NCBI GenBank assembly: GCA_963921195.1
Contig: OY992540.1
Coordinates: 16,003,136-16,067,135, forward strand
From: Pegoplata infirma
Taxonomy: Eukaryota; Arthropoda; Insecta; Diptera; Anthomyiidae
Direction: 5' to 3'
DNA length: 64,000 bases
Part shown: positions 22,061 through 34,100 of the stretch, one piece after another
Layout: each line of letters begins with the position of its first letter
How positions within the stretch are numbered: position 1 is the first letter of the stretch
Notes under the pieces: model-generated
The model's database searches: none
The model's input: the letters and a program-made list of their open reading frames with translations, nothing else
What the model was told of the DNA's origin: nothing
Made by a program: the position numbers and the translations under genes

Positions 22061-23805
22061 AAAGATAATTTTATGAAAGGTACTTTTGATAAAAGGTACT
22101 GTTTATAAAAGGTACTTTTTATAAAAGGTACTTTTTATAAAAAGGTACTTTTTATAAAAGGTACTTTTTATAAAAAGGTACTTTTTATAAAAGGTACTTT
22201 TTATAAAAAGTACTTTTTATAAAAGGTACTTTTTATAAAAGGTACTTTTTATAAAACGTACTTTTTATAAAAGGTACTTTTTATAAAAGGTACCTTTTTT
22301 AAAATGTACTTTTTATAAAGGTACATTTTAAGATATTTTCCTTATAGAAAAAGTCTCAGATTCTGAGAGTACCTTTTATAAAAAGTACCTTTTATAAAAA
22401 GTACCTTTTATAAAAAGTACCTTTTATAAAAAGTACCTTTTATAAAAAGTACCTTTTATAAAAAGTACCTTTTATAAAAGCTACTTTTTATAAAAGATAC
22501 TTTATATAAAAGGTACTTTTTATAAAAAGTACTTTTTATAAAAGGTACTTTTTATAAAAGGTACTATTTATAAAAGGTGCTTTTTATAAAAGGTACTTTT
22601 TATAAAAGGTACTTTTTATAAAAATTACTTTTTATAAAAGGTACTTTTTATAAAAGGTACTTTTTATAAAAGGTACTTTTTATAAAAGGTACTTTTTATA
22701 AAAGGTACTTTTAATAAAAGGTACTTTTTATAAAAGGTACTTTTTATAAAAGTTACTTTTTAAAAAAGGTACTTTTTATAAAAGGTACTTTTTATAAAAG
22801 GTACTTTTTATAAAAGGTACTTTTTATAAAAGGTACTTTTTATAAAAGGTACTTTTTATAAAAGGTACTTTTTATAAAAGGTACTTTTTATAAAAGGTAC
22901 TTTTTATAAAAGGTACTTTTTATAAAAGGTACTTTTTATAAAAGGCACTTTTTATAAAAGGTACTTTTTATAAAAGGTACTTTTTATAAAAGGTACTTTT
23001 TATAAAAGGTACTTTTTATAAAAGGTACTTTTTATAATAGGTACTTTTTATATAAGGTACTTTTTATAAAAGGTACTTTTTATAAAAGGTACTATTTATA
23101 AAAGGTGCTTTTTATAAAAGGTATTTTTATAAAAGGTACTTTTTATAAAAATTACTTTTTATAAAAGGTACTTTTTATAAAAGGTACTTTTTATAAAAGG
23201 TACTTTTTATAAAAGGTACTTTTTATAAAAGGTACTTTTAATAAAAGGTACTTTTTATAAAAGGTACTTTTTATAAAAGTTACTTTTTATAAAAGGTACT
23301 TTTTATAAAAGGTACTTTTTATAAAAGGTACTTTTTATAAAAGGTACTTTTTATAAAAGGTACTTTTTATAAAAGGTACTTTTTATAAAAGGTACTTTTT
23401 ATAAAAGGTACTTTTTATAAAAGGTACTTTTTATAAAAGGTACTTTTTATAAAAGGTACTTTTTATAATAGGTACTTTTTATATAAGGTACTTTTTATAA
23501 AAGGTACTTTTTATAAAAGATACTTTTTATAAAAGGTACTTTTAATAAAAGGTACTTATTATAAAAGGTACTTTTTATAAAAGGTACTTTTTATAAAAGG
23601 TACTTTTTATAAAAGGTACTTTTTATAAAAGGTACTTTTTATAAAAGGTACTTTTTATAAAAGGTACTTTTTATAAAAGGTACTTTTTATAAAAGGTACT
23701 TTTTATAAAAGGTACTTTTTATAAAAGGTACTTTTTATAAAAGGTACTTTTTATAAAAGGTACCTTTTTTAAAATGTACTTTTTATAAAGGTACATTTTA
23801 AGATA
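22061..23805 (+). repeat. 16-bp satellite array
   Basis: Around 105 copies of GGTACTTTTTATAAAA, itself made of palindromes (GTAC and TTTTATAAAA). Orientation is plus at 22080-22330, minus at 22367-22490 (AAAGTACCTTTTATAA), and plus again to 23805. The first switch coincides with a single embedded 35-bp monomer at 22335-22368. Variant units recur at 528 bp (22561 and 23089) and at about 432 bp (23033 and 23464), both multiples of 16, showing higher-order duplication. Confidence 0.95.
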
Positions 23806-26800
23806 TTTTCCTTATAGAAAAAGTCTTAGATTCTGAGACATTTTTCTTATAGAAAAAGTCTCAGATTCTGAGACATTTTTCTTATAGAAAAAGTCTCAGA
23901 TTCTGAGACATTTTTCTTATAGAAAAAGTCTCAGATTCTGAGACATTTTTCTTATAGAAAAAGTCTCAGATTCTGAGACATTTTTCTTATAGAAAAAGTC
24001 TCAGATTCTGAGACATTTTTCTTATAGAAAAAGTCTCAGATTCTGAGACATTTTTCTTATAGAAAAAGTCTCAGATTCTGAGACATTTTTCTTATAGAAA
24101 AAGTCTCAGATTCTGAGACATTTTTCTTATAGAAAAAGTCTCAGATTCTGAGACATTTTTCTTATAGAAAAAGTCTCAGATTCTGAGACATTTTTCTTAT
24201 AGAAAAAGTCTCAGATTCTGAGACATTTTTCTTATAGAAAAAGTCTCAGATTCTGAGACATTTTTCTTATAGAAAAAGTCTCAGATTCTGAGACATTTTT
24301 CTTATAGAAAAAGTCTCAGATTCTGAGACATTTTTCTTATAGAAAAAGTCTCAGATTCTGAGACATTTTTCTTATAGAAAAAGTCTCAGATTCTGAGACA
24401 TTTTTCTTATAGAAAAAGTCTCAGATTCTGAGACATTTTTCTTATAGAAAAAGTCTCAGATTCTGAGACATTTTTCTTATAGAAAAAGTCTCAGATTCTG
24501 AGACATTTTTCTTATAGAAAAAGTCTCAGATTCTGAGACATTTTTCTTATAGAAAAAGTCTCAGATTCTGAGACATTTTTCTTATAGAAAAAGTCTCAGA
24601 TTCTGAGACATTTTTCTTATAGAAAAAGTCTCAGATTCTAAGACATTTTTCTTATAGAAAAAGTCTCAGATTCTGAGACATTTTTCTTATAGAAAAAGTC
24701 TCAGATTCTGAGACATTTTTCTTATAGAAAAAGTCTCAGATTCTGAGACATTTTTCTTATAGAAAAAGTCTCAGATTCTGAGACATTTTTCTTATAGAAA
24801 AAGTCTCAGATTCTGAGACATTTTTCTTATAGAAAAAGTCTCAGATTCTGAGACATTTTTCTTATAGAAAAAGTCTCAGATTCTGAGACATTTTTCTTAT
24901 AGAAAAAGTCTCAGATTCTGAGACATTTTTCTTATAGAAAAAGTCTCAGATTCTGAGACATTTTTCTTATAGAAAAAGTCTCAGATTCTGTGACATTTTT
25001 CTTATAGAAAAAGTCTCAGATTCTGAGACATTTTTCTTATAGAAAAAGTCTCAGATTCTGAGACATTTTTCTTATAGAAAAAGTCTCAGATTCTGAGACA
25101 TTTTTCTTATAGAAAAAGTCTCAGATTCTAAGATATTTTTCTTATAGAAAAAGTCTCAGATTCTGAGACATTTTTCTTATAGAAAAAGTCTCAGATTCTG
25201 AGACATTTTTCTTATAGAAAAAGTCTCAGATTCTGTGACATTTTTCTTATAGAAAAAGTCTCAGATTCTGAGACATTTTTCTTATAGAAAAATTGTCAGA
25301 TTCTGAGACATTTTACTTATAGAAAAAGTCTCAGATTTTGACACATATTTCGAAAGGAAAAGTCTCAGATTCTGAGACATTTTTCGTATAGAAAAATTCT
25401 CAGATTCTGAGACATTTTTCTCATAGAAAAAGTCTCAGATTCTGAGACATTTTTCTTATAGAAAAAGTCTCAGATTCTGAGACATTTTTCTTATAGAAAA
25501 AGTCTCAGATTCTGAGACATTTTTCTTATAGAAAAAGTCTCAGATTCTGAGACATTTTTCTTATAGAAAAAGTCTCAGATTCTGAGACATTTTTCTTATA
25601 GAAAAAGTCTCAGATTCTGAGACATTTTTCTTTTAGAAAAAGTCTCAGATTCTGAGACATTTTTCTTATAGAAAAAGTCTCAGATTCTGAGACATTTTTC
25701 TTATAGAAAAAGTCTCAGATTCTGAGACATTTTTCTTATAGAAAAAGTCTCAGATTCTGAGACATTTTTCTTATAGAAAAAGTCTCAGATTCTGAGACAT
25801 TTTTCTTATAGAAAAAGTCTCAGATTCTGAGACATTTTTCTTATAGAAAAAGTCTCAGATTCTGAGACATTTTTCTTATAGAAAAAGTCTCAGATTCTGA
25901 GACATTTTTCTTATAGAAAAAGTCTCAGATTCTGAGACATTTTTCTTATAGAAAAAGTCTCAGATTCTGAGACATTTTTCTTATAGAAAAAGTCTCAGAT
26001 TCTGAGACATTTTTCTTATAGAAAAAGTCTCAGATTCTGAGACATTTTTCTTATAGAAAAAGTCTCAGATTCTGAGACATTTTTCTTATAGAAAAAGTCT
26101 CAGATTCTGAGACATTTTTCTTATAGAAAAAGTCTCAGATTCAGAGACATTTTGCTTATAAAAAAAGTATCAGATTCTAAAACATTTTGCTTATAGAAAA
26201 AGTGTCTGATTCTAAGACATTTTTCTTATAGAAAAAGTCTCAGATTCTGAGACATTTTTCTTATAGAAAAAGTCTCAGATTCTGAGACATTTTTCTTATA
26301 GAAAAAGTCTCAGATTCTGAGACATTTTTCTTATAGAAAAAGTCTCAGATTCTGAGACATTTTTCTTATAGAAAAAGTCTCAGATTCTGAGACATTTTAC
26401 TTATAGAAAAAGTCTCAGATTCTGAGACATTTTACTTATAGAAAAAGTCTCAGATTCTGAGACATTTTTCTTATAGAAAAAGTCTCAGATTCTGAGACAT
26501 TTTTCTTATAGAAAAAGTCTCAGATTCTGAGACATTTTTCTCATAGAAAAAGTCTCAGATTCTGAGACATTTTTCTTATAGAAAAAGTCTCAGATTCTGA
26601 GACATTTTTCTTATAGAAAAAGTCTCAGATTCTGAGACATTTTTCTTATAGAAAAAGTCTCAGATTCTGAGACATTTTTCTTATAGAAAAAGTCTCAGAT
26701 TCTGAGACATTTTTCTTATAGAAAAAGTCTCAGATTCTGAGACATTTTTCTTATAGAAAAAGTCTCAGATTCTGAGACATTTTTCTTATAGAAAAAGTCT

Positions 26801-29515
26801 CAGATTCTGAGACATTTTTCTTATAGAAAAAGTCTCAGATTCTGAGACATTTTTCTTATAGAAAAAGTCTCAGATTCTGAGATATTTTTCTTATAGAAAA
26901 AGTCTCAGATTCTGAGACATTTTTCTTATAGAAAAAGTCTCAGATTCTGAGACATTTTTCTTATAGAAAAAGTCTCAGATTCTGAGACATTTTTCTTATA
27001 GAAAAAGTCTCAGATTCTGAGACATTTTTCTTATAGAAAAAGTCTCAGATTCTGAGACATTTTTCTTATAGAAAAAGTCTCAGATTCTGAGACATTTTTC
27101 TTATAGAAAAAGTCTCAGATTCTGAGACATTTTTCTTATAGAAAAAGTCTCAGATTCTGAGACATTTTTCTTATAGAAAAAGTCTCAGATTCTGAGACAT
27201 TTTTCTTATAGAAAAAGTCTCAGATTCTGAGACATTTTTCTTATAGAAAAAGTCTCAGATTCTGAGACATTTTTCTTATAGAAAAAGTCTCAGATTCTGA
27301 GACATTTTTCTTATAGAAAAAGTCTCAGATTCTGAGACATTTTTCTTATAGAAAAAGTCTCAGATTCTGAGACATTTTTCTTATAGAAAAAGTCTCAGAT
27401 TCTGAGACATTTTTCTTATAGAAAAAGTCTCAGATTCTGAGACATTTTTCTTATAGAAAAAGTCTCAGATTCTGAGACATTTTTCTTATAGAAAAAGTCT
27501 CAGATTCTGAGACATTTTTCTTATAGAAAAAGTCTCAGATTCTGAGACATTTTTCTTATAGAAAAAGTCTCAGATTCTGAGACATTTTTCTTATAGAAAA
27601 AGTCTCAGATTCTGAGACATTTTTCTTATAGAAAAAGTCTCAGATTCTGAGACATTTTTCTTATAGAAAAAGTCTCAGATTCTGAGACATTTTTCTTATA
27701 GAAAAAGTCTCAGATTCTGAGACATTTTTCTTATAGAAAAAGTCTCAGATTCTGAGACATTTTTCTTATAGAAAAAGTCTCAGATTCTGAGACATTTTTC
27801 TTATAGAAAAAGTCTCAGATTCTGAGACATTTTTCTTATAGAAAAAGTCTCAGATTCTGAGACATTTTTCTTATAGAAAAAGTCTCAGATTCTGAGACAT
27901 TTTTCTTATAGAAAAAGTCTCAGATTCTGAGACATTTTTCTTATAGAAAAATTCTCAGATTCTGAGACATTTTTCTTATAGAAAAAGTCTCAGATTCTGA
28001 GACATTTTTCTTATAGAAAAAGTCTCAGATTCTGAGACATTTTTCTTATAGAAAAAGTCTCAGATTCTGAGACATTTTTCTTATAGAAAAAGTCTCAGAT
28101 TCTGAGACATTTTTCTTATAGAAAAAGTCTCAGATTCTGAGACATTTTTCTTATAGAAAAAGTCTCAGATTCTGAGACATTTTTCTTATAGAAAAAGTCT
28201 CAGATTCTGAGACATTTTTCTTATAGAAAAAGTCTCAGATTCTGAGACATTTTTCTTATAGAAAAAGTCTCAGATTCTGAGACATTTTTCTTATAGAAAA
28301 AGTCTCAGATTCTGAGACATTTTTCTTATAGAAAAAGTCTCAGATTCTGAGACATTTTTCTTATAGAAAAAGTCTCAGATTCTGAGACATTTTTCTTATA
28401 GAAAAAGTCTCAGATTCTAAGACATTTTTCTTATAGAAAAAGTCTCAGATTCTGAGACATTTTTCTTATAGAAAAAGTCTCAGATTCTGAGACATTTTTC
28501 TTATAGAAAAAGTCTCAGATTCTGAGACATTTTTCTTATAGAAAAAGTCTCAGATTCTGAGACATTTTTCTTATAGAAAAAGTCTCAGATTCTGAGACAT
28601 TTTTCTTATAGAAAAAGTCTCAGATTCTGAGACATTTTTCTTATAGAAAAAGTCTCAGATTCTGAGACATTTTTCTTATAGAAAAAGTCTCAGATTCTGA
28701 GACATTTTTCTTATAGAAAAAGTCTCAGATTCTGAGACATTTTTCTTATAGAAAAAGTCTCAGATTCTGAGACATTTTTCTTATAGAAAAAGTCTCAGAT
28801 TCTGAGACATTTTTCTTATAGAAAAAGTCTCAGATTCTGAGACATTTTTCTTATAGAAAAAGTCTCAGATTCTGAGACATTTTTCTTATAGAAAAAGTCT
28901 CAGATTCTGAGACATTTTTCTTATAGAAAAAGTCTCAGATTCTGAGACATTTTTCTTATAGAAAAAGTCTCAGATTCTGAGACATTTTTCTTATAGAAAA
29001 AGTCTCAGATTCTGAGACATTTTTCTTATAGAAAAAGTCTCAGATTCTGAGACATTTTTCTTATAGAAAAAGTCTCAGATTCTGAGACATTTTTCTTATA
29101 GAAAAAGTCTCAGATTCTGAGACATTTTTCTTATAGAAAAAGTCTCAGATTCTGAGACATTTTTCTTATAGAACAAGTCTCAGATTCTGAGACATTTTTC
29201 TTATAGAAAAAGTCTCAGATTCTGAGACATTTTTCTTATAGAAAAAGTCTCAGATTCTGAGACATTTTTCTTATAGAAAAAGTCTCAGATTCTGAGACAT
29301 TTTTCTTATAGAAAAAGTCTCAGATTCTGAGACATTTTTCTTATAGAAAAAGTCTCAGATTCTGAGACATTTTTCTTATAGAAAAAGTGTCAGATTCTGA
29401 GACATTTTTCTTATAGAAAAAGTCTCAGATTCTGAGACATTTTTCTTATAGAAAAAGTCTCTGATTCTGAGACATTTTTCTTATAGAAAAAGTCTCAGAT
29501 TCTGAGACATTTTTC
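23806..29515 (+). repeat. 35-bp satellite, array C (intergenic, main block)
   Basis: About 163 tandem 35-bp monomers with very few differences, all in one orientation. A run of variant monomers at 25290-26545 (CGAAAGGAAAAG, TTGCTTATAAAAAAAG, TTACTTATAG) reproduces the variants of array A in the same order. The left edge joins the 16-bp array at a junction (23760-23815) that duplicates 22300-22350. It occupies the space between the convergent 3' ends of the nucleotidase and Tsf1. Confidence 0.97.
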
Positions 29516-30560
29516 ATATAGTGAAAATTCTGTTTCTAAGAGTCGTAAAAGGGGTAAAAAGTGTACTTTTGGTACTTTTTATATTTCCTAATATAATGAT
29601 CCATGACACCTAAAATTTGGAAAGTGGGACTCTATATTTTGTAAAATCAACTTTTTAACAAATACATTTTTTAATGAATACCTTTTGTAAAAAGTACCTT
29701 TTAAAAAAGGACCTTTTATAAAAATAACCTTTTAAAAAGTACCTTTTATAAAAAGTACCGTTAGTAAAAAGTACGTTTAATAAAAAGTACCTTTTATAAA
29801 ATGTACCTTATGTAAAAAGTACCTTTTACAAAAAGTACTTTTTATAAAAAGTACCTTTTATAAAAAGTATATTTTAAAAAAAGTACATTTTATAAAAAGT
29901 ACCTTTTGTTCTAGCAACTTAAAATTTAGAATGTAGGTCCACCTCCAGGAATATAGATCCACTAAGGCTGGGTTTTTGCCAGTGTTGATTCTAAGGGGGT
30001 AAAAAAGTGTACTTTTCGTACTTTTTTTATGTCCTGAAGTAAAAGTAATAGCAACTTGATATTTTGCAGATTCACCTCTCAGAAATTTTATGCACTAAGG
30101 CTGGGCTTTTCCTAGTGTTAGTTAAAGGGGGTAAAAAAGTGTACTTTCGGTACTTCTGTTTTATTTTCTTATATAATAGTCAAAGAAACTTGAAATTTGG
30201 AATATAGGCTGCTTAAGTGTAAAAATATTCTAGAAAAAGGACCTTTTGAAAATTCCATTTCTAATGGGGTAAAAATAGTACTTCTGGTACTTTTATATAT
30301 GCTGAAATTATGATCATAGATCATGGAAAAAAAAACATTCTGGAAAAAGTTCTTTTTGAAAATTCCTTTTCTTAGGGGGTAAAAACTTGAACTTTTGGTA
30401 CTTTCTTTTTTCCTGAAATAATGGTGTCAGAAACTTGAAATTTGGAATGAAGGATTCTTCGGTGAAAAAACACTCTTGAAAAAGTACTTTTTTGAAATTC
30501 CGTTTCTAAGAAATAAAAGGGGGTAAAAAAAGTGTACTTTTGGTACTTCCTAAATCCATC
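29516..30560. repeat. Degenerate repeats flanking the satellite
   Basis: 29516-29680 repeats the left border of the block (21800-21960). 29680-29910 is a decayed minus-orientation 16-bp array. 29930-30560 holds loosely repeated units of 110-145 bp marked by GGGGGTAAAAA and GTACTTTTGGTACTT, starting near 29994, 30127, 30266, 30375 and 30519. Confidence 0.75.
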
Positions 30561-30600
30561 ACGAAAAAAATTTATTTTTCTTACATATTGAGATTTTTAT

Positions 30601-30606
30601 TTTATT
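30601..30606 (-). terminator. Poly(A) signal of Tsf1
   Basis: AATAAA on the minus strand 72 bp after the Tsf1 stop codon, with a second one at 30571-30576. Confidence 0.65.
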
Positions 30607-30677
30607 TTATAAAATCTTAGCATAAATACACATTAAATAGTAAAAAAAAATATTCGTCTTAAACTTTCATCTTAAAT

Positions 30678-31164
30678 TTAATTCTTTTTAATAGAATTAT
30701 TATCACATTTCAAACTTTCGTAAATTTTTTCACTAGTATTTTCATTTTTCAAATCAGTAACAAATTCAACAGCATCATCATCGAATAAGACATCATGTTT
30801 ATCTTTCTTGTACTCGCCAAACATAGTGAAAACATCTGCTAATTTACCAGCTTTACCAAATTTCTCCGATAGAGAAATAAATAAATGTTTCATGGTTTCT
30901 TGTTCTACAGGGGTCATAGAATCACGTATAAATACGGCAGTAGGAAGATTAGCTTCCATATTGCAGGATTGCCATTCGGTAACAGGTTTCTTTTCCATAT
31001 TGCTGCATAACAATTGTTTATTTTTATGTTGTTCCAAATCTTTGGAATTGACAATCATAATATTCTTTTCGGAAGAAGGAGTAGTTTGGCAAGTGTTAAT
31101 GCCTCTCAATTTATTTAAATAAGCAGCAGCTTTTTGGGCTCTTTCATCTTGACCGTTGTAATTG
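30678..31164 (-). CDS. Tsf1: Tsf1 exon 7
   Basis: Residues 468-629, NYNGQDERAQKAAAYLNKLR to the stop. Contains LCSNMEKKPVTEWQSCNMEA and TAVFIRDSMTPVEQETM, typical of the C-lobe end. The exon begins with the third base of a split codon, the same position and phase as in the paralog at 61034. Confidence 0.96.
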
Positions 31165-34100
31165 CTATAAAAAAAGAGAAATAAAGGTTAGATATTTGTT
31201 TAGACAATAAAATCATAATCAATTACTTTTGTAATTGAATTAACTAATAAATTGATTAATATGACAACATTTGACAATTACTTTTGTTAGCAAAGTGAAT
31301 TAACAAATTTGTTAATTATACAACTTTTTTAAAAAAAGTATTTAATTGATAAAAAAATTATTAAATTAATAAATAATATGATATTAAATAATAAAAAATA
31401 ATTAAGTGCTTTTATAGAAAGTTGTTATATTAATTATTTTTGTTCATTCATTTAATAACAAAATTAATTGTTAAATTGTTTTTGTTCAACAAAAAATTTA
31501 ATTAGCTGATTTGTATTCGTACCAATTAAGCTTTTGAATCTATGATTATATCAACTTGTTAATCGAAAATTCAGTAAAACTTCTTCTGAACTTATTTATT
31601 AATTTCTCAACTTACACTGGCATAGTTTGTATATTATCCTTGGTCAATGCAGTTTCCACCACCGCAACATACATATTATTGGGACCATAACCTTCATAGA
31701 CTATGGGTTTAAGCTTAGCATCTCTAGCTTCTTTGTAGTTATTGGCACGCATGACAACCATATCAGCTTTTCCATCTTTAACGGCCAGCATACAATCTTT
31801 TTCTTGCATACATTCCATTTCAGGACGAATTTCACGGGAATAAGCAGCACGTCTCATGGTATCACATTTCTGCATTTCTTCATCAGTCTGAGCGCACATT
31901 CTTTAGAAAAAGAAAAGAAAAGTTTTAATAAATTTCCAAAAACCATTCCTTCTATTGCCACAACTTACTTCATTTTTCTTATAGCAGAACCATCACGTTC
32001 AATAACGTCCTTGTAGCCAGCCTTTTCCAAATATTCTTTGGGATCGACAGCCTTTGGTTTACTGTGATAAACAGCATTTTCATTGATGAGCAAGTGAGCG
32101 GCTGCTTCTTTGTTTTCAGCATGTAAACCATTTTCAAAGAATTTCTCCAAACGATTTTGTAAATTGTGTAATTTTTCATCACCAGCAACCGCATCGACAT
32201 TGGAAATATAACCAGTCCAGGGACGTTGAGCCCAGGAGCAAGCGGCACCAGTTAAGGGACGTCTGCTGCCATCTTCACAGAGATATTCAAATTCTGAAGG
32301 ATCACCTTCAGCGGTTACACCAGGAGTCATCTGAAAGGGAAAGAGAAAAGATTACAAAAGTTCTCACAGCAACTATTCTTAAAGAGGTTCTTTTAGAACC
32401 AGTTCTTAAGAAAACGTTCAAAACAGATTTTGAAAAGGATAAATTATTTGAATTTTGAAAATTATTTGAAGTTCGAAAAATTTTATTTCGAATTTTAATC
32501 GATGTTTTAAATTCTTATGGACAAAGTCTGAGTATGTTCGTAAATGGGAAGAACAAAACCAGGGGAAAAAAGTTTCTCCTTGTAGAAGTTATCCGACCTA
32601 ATTTTTATACCCTACACCATACTGTGGTACAGGGTAGAGATGCGCGCGTGACACGAATTTTTCGTGATTTACGTGATTCACGCGTGAATCACGCGTGATC
32701 GTGAGTGAAATTTATTTCTATAGTTTCGTGCGTGAGCGTGCGTGAGTAATTTTTGTTTCGTGAGTTTGCGTGATTTTTTTGTGCTGTTTAAAACAGAACA
32801 CGATTAAAAAAATCGTCATTATATTGAATTTAGAGGAAAATTAATCCAAAATTGTGATTTTTATTATTGTTTTAAGGAAATTCAATTCTTTTTGTGCAAG
32901 AAATCAAAAGAGGTGAGAAAAAAATTTTCTAATTTCAATTTCGTGAGTTTTCGTGAGCGTGATTTTTTCGTGAGCGTGAGAAAAATTTTAGTTACTCACG
33001 TGAGCGTGCGTGAACGTGATCAGAAAAGAGAATTTCGTGCGTGATCGTGCGTAAAATTTTTATTTCGTGAGCGTGAGCGTGCGTGAGTCAAAATTCACTC
33101 ACGCGCCCATCTCTAGTACAGGGTATAATAAGTTTGTGCTGATGTTTGTAACTACCCGAAATATTGGGCCTAGACCCACCCTTAAGTATACCGATCGACT
33201 CAGAATCATTTTTTGAGTCGATTTATCGATATCCGTCCGTATGTCTGTCCGCCGTCCGCCTGTCCGTCCATGTAAACGGTGTAAACACGATACAGGTCGC
33301 AATTTTTAATCAATTGACTTGAAATTTGAAATTTAAGCTTCGTCTCAAGGACGAAGCCAACTAAAATTGGAAAAAATCGGTCCATATTTAGACCTAGCCC
33401 CCATACAAAGGTCCTCTTTAGTTTTGGCTCAAATGATTATAATAGGTATCTTTTTGAAATTTAGCACGTAAACGTGTCTTGTCTTCACAAATCACCATTT
33501 CGAATTTTAAAGAAATCGGACCCGTTCTTCTTGTAGCCACCATACAAACCACCTTCCCGATTTTCACATAAATCTCTCAAATTTCATGAAAATAAAAAAT
33601 ATTTAATTAAAATTTTGTTTGTGTATGTTAAACGCGTACTTAAATAACCTTACCAAACCTGATAAGCTTCGGACCAGTTTTGGACTTAGGTCCACTTGTG
33701 AAAATTTCGCCCGATATTCAGTTAAAACGATTTATTGTCAACAAATAGAAGCCTGTTTCACAAAATTTTATTTGTGAGTGTTTTTTACACTTATTAAAGA
33801 TTTGACAACATATAGATCTCATCGGTCCATGGGACTCATTATCCGGGAAACTCTGGTGTAGGTTATAATATGGTCGGTCTTGACCGACTATAATTTTCTT
33901 ACTTGTTTTTTTTTTGTACTTTTGCCAAAAAAAAAAAACTTAAAAATCATGAACTGTGGTCAAGTGGATTAAAAAAAATATTTTTTTAGCCCGCCCTCTT
34001 TTTGGGGCGTAAACAAAAAAATAGATCAAATAATAAAATTGTGTGCAAAAATTGTGCAAAAATCTTAACAAATCAATTTGTCAACATATATTGCGAGGGA

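Noticed and set aside
16136..29515. Regular 35-bp repeats as a CRISPR array
   Set aside because: Units are contiguous with no unique spacers, and the flanking genes are eukaryotic with introns. It is a satellite.
31627..32016. 129-codon plus-strand frame over Tsf1
   Set aside because: It is the antisense shadow of Tsf1 exons 5 and 6.
32328..32330. ATG at the start of Tsf1 exon 5 as a translation start
   Set aside because: It directly follows a CAG acceptor, and the frame continues from exon 4 into MTPGVTAEGD. The real start is at 39306, followed by a signal peptide.
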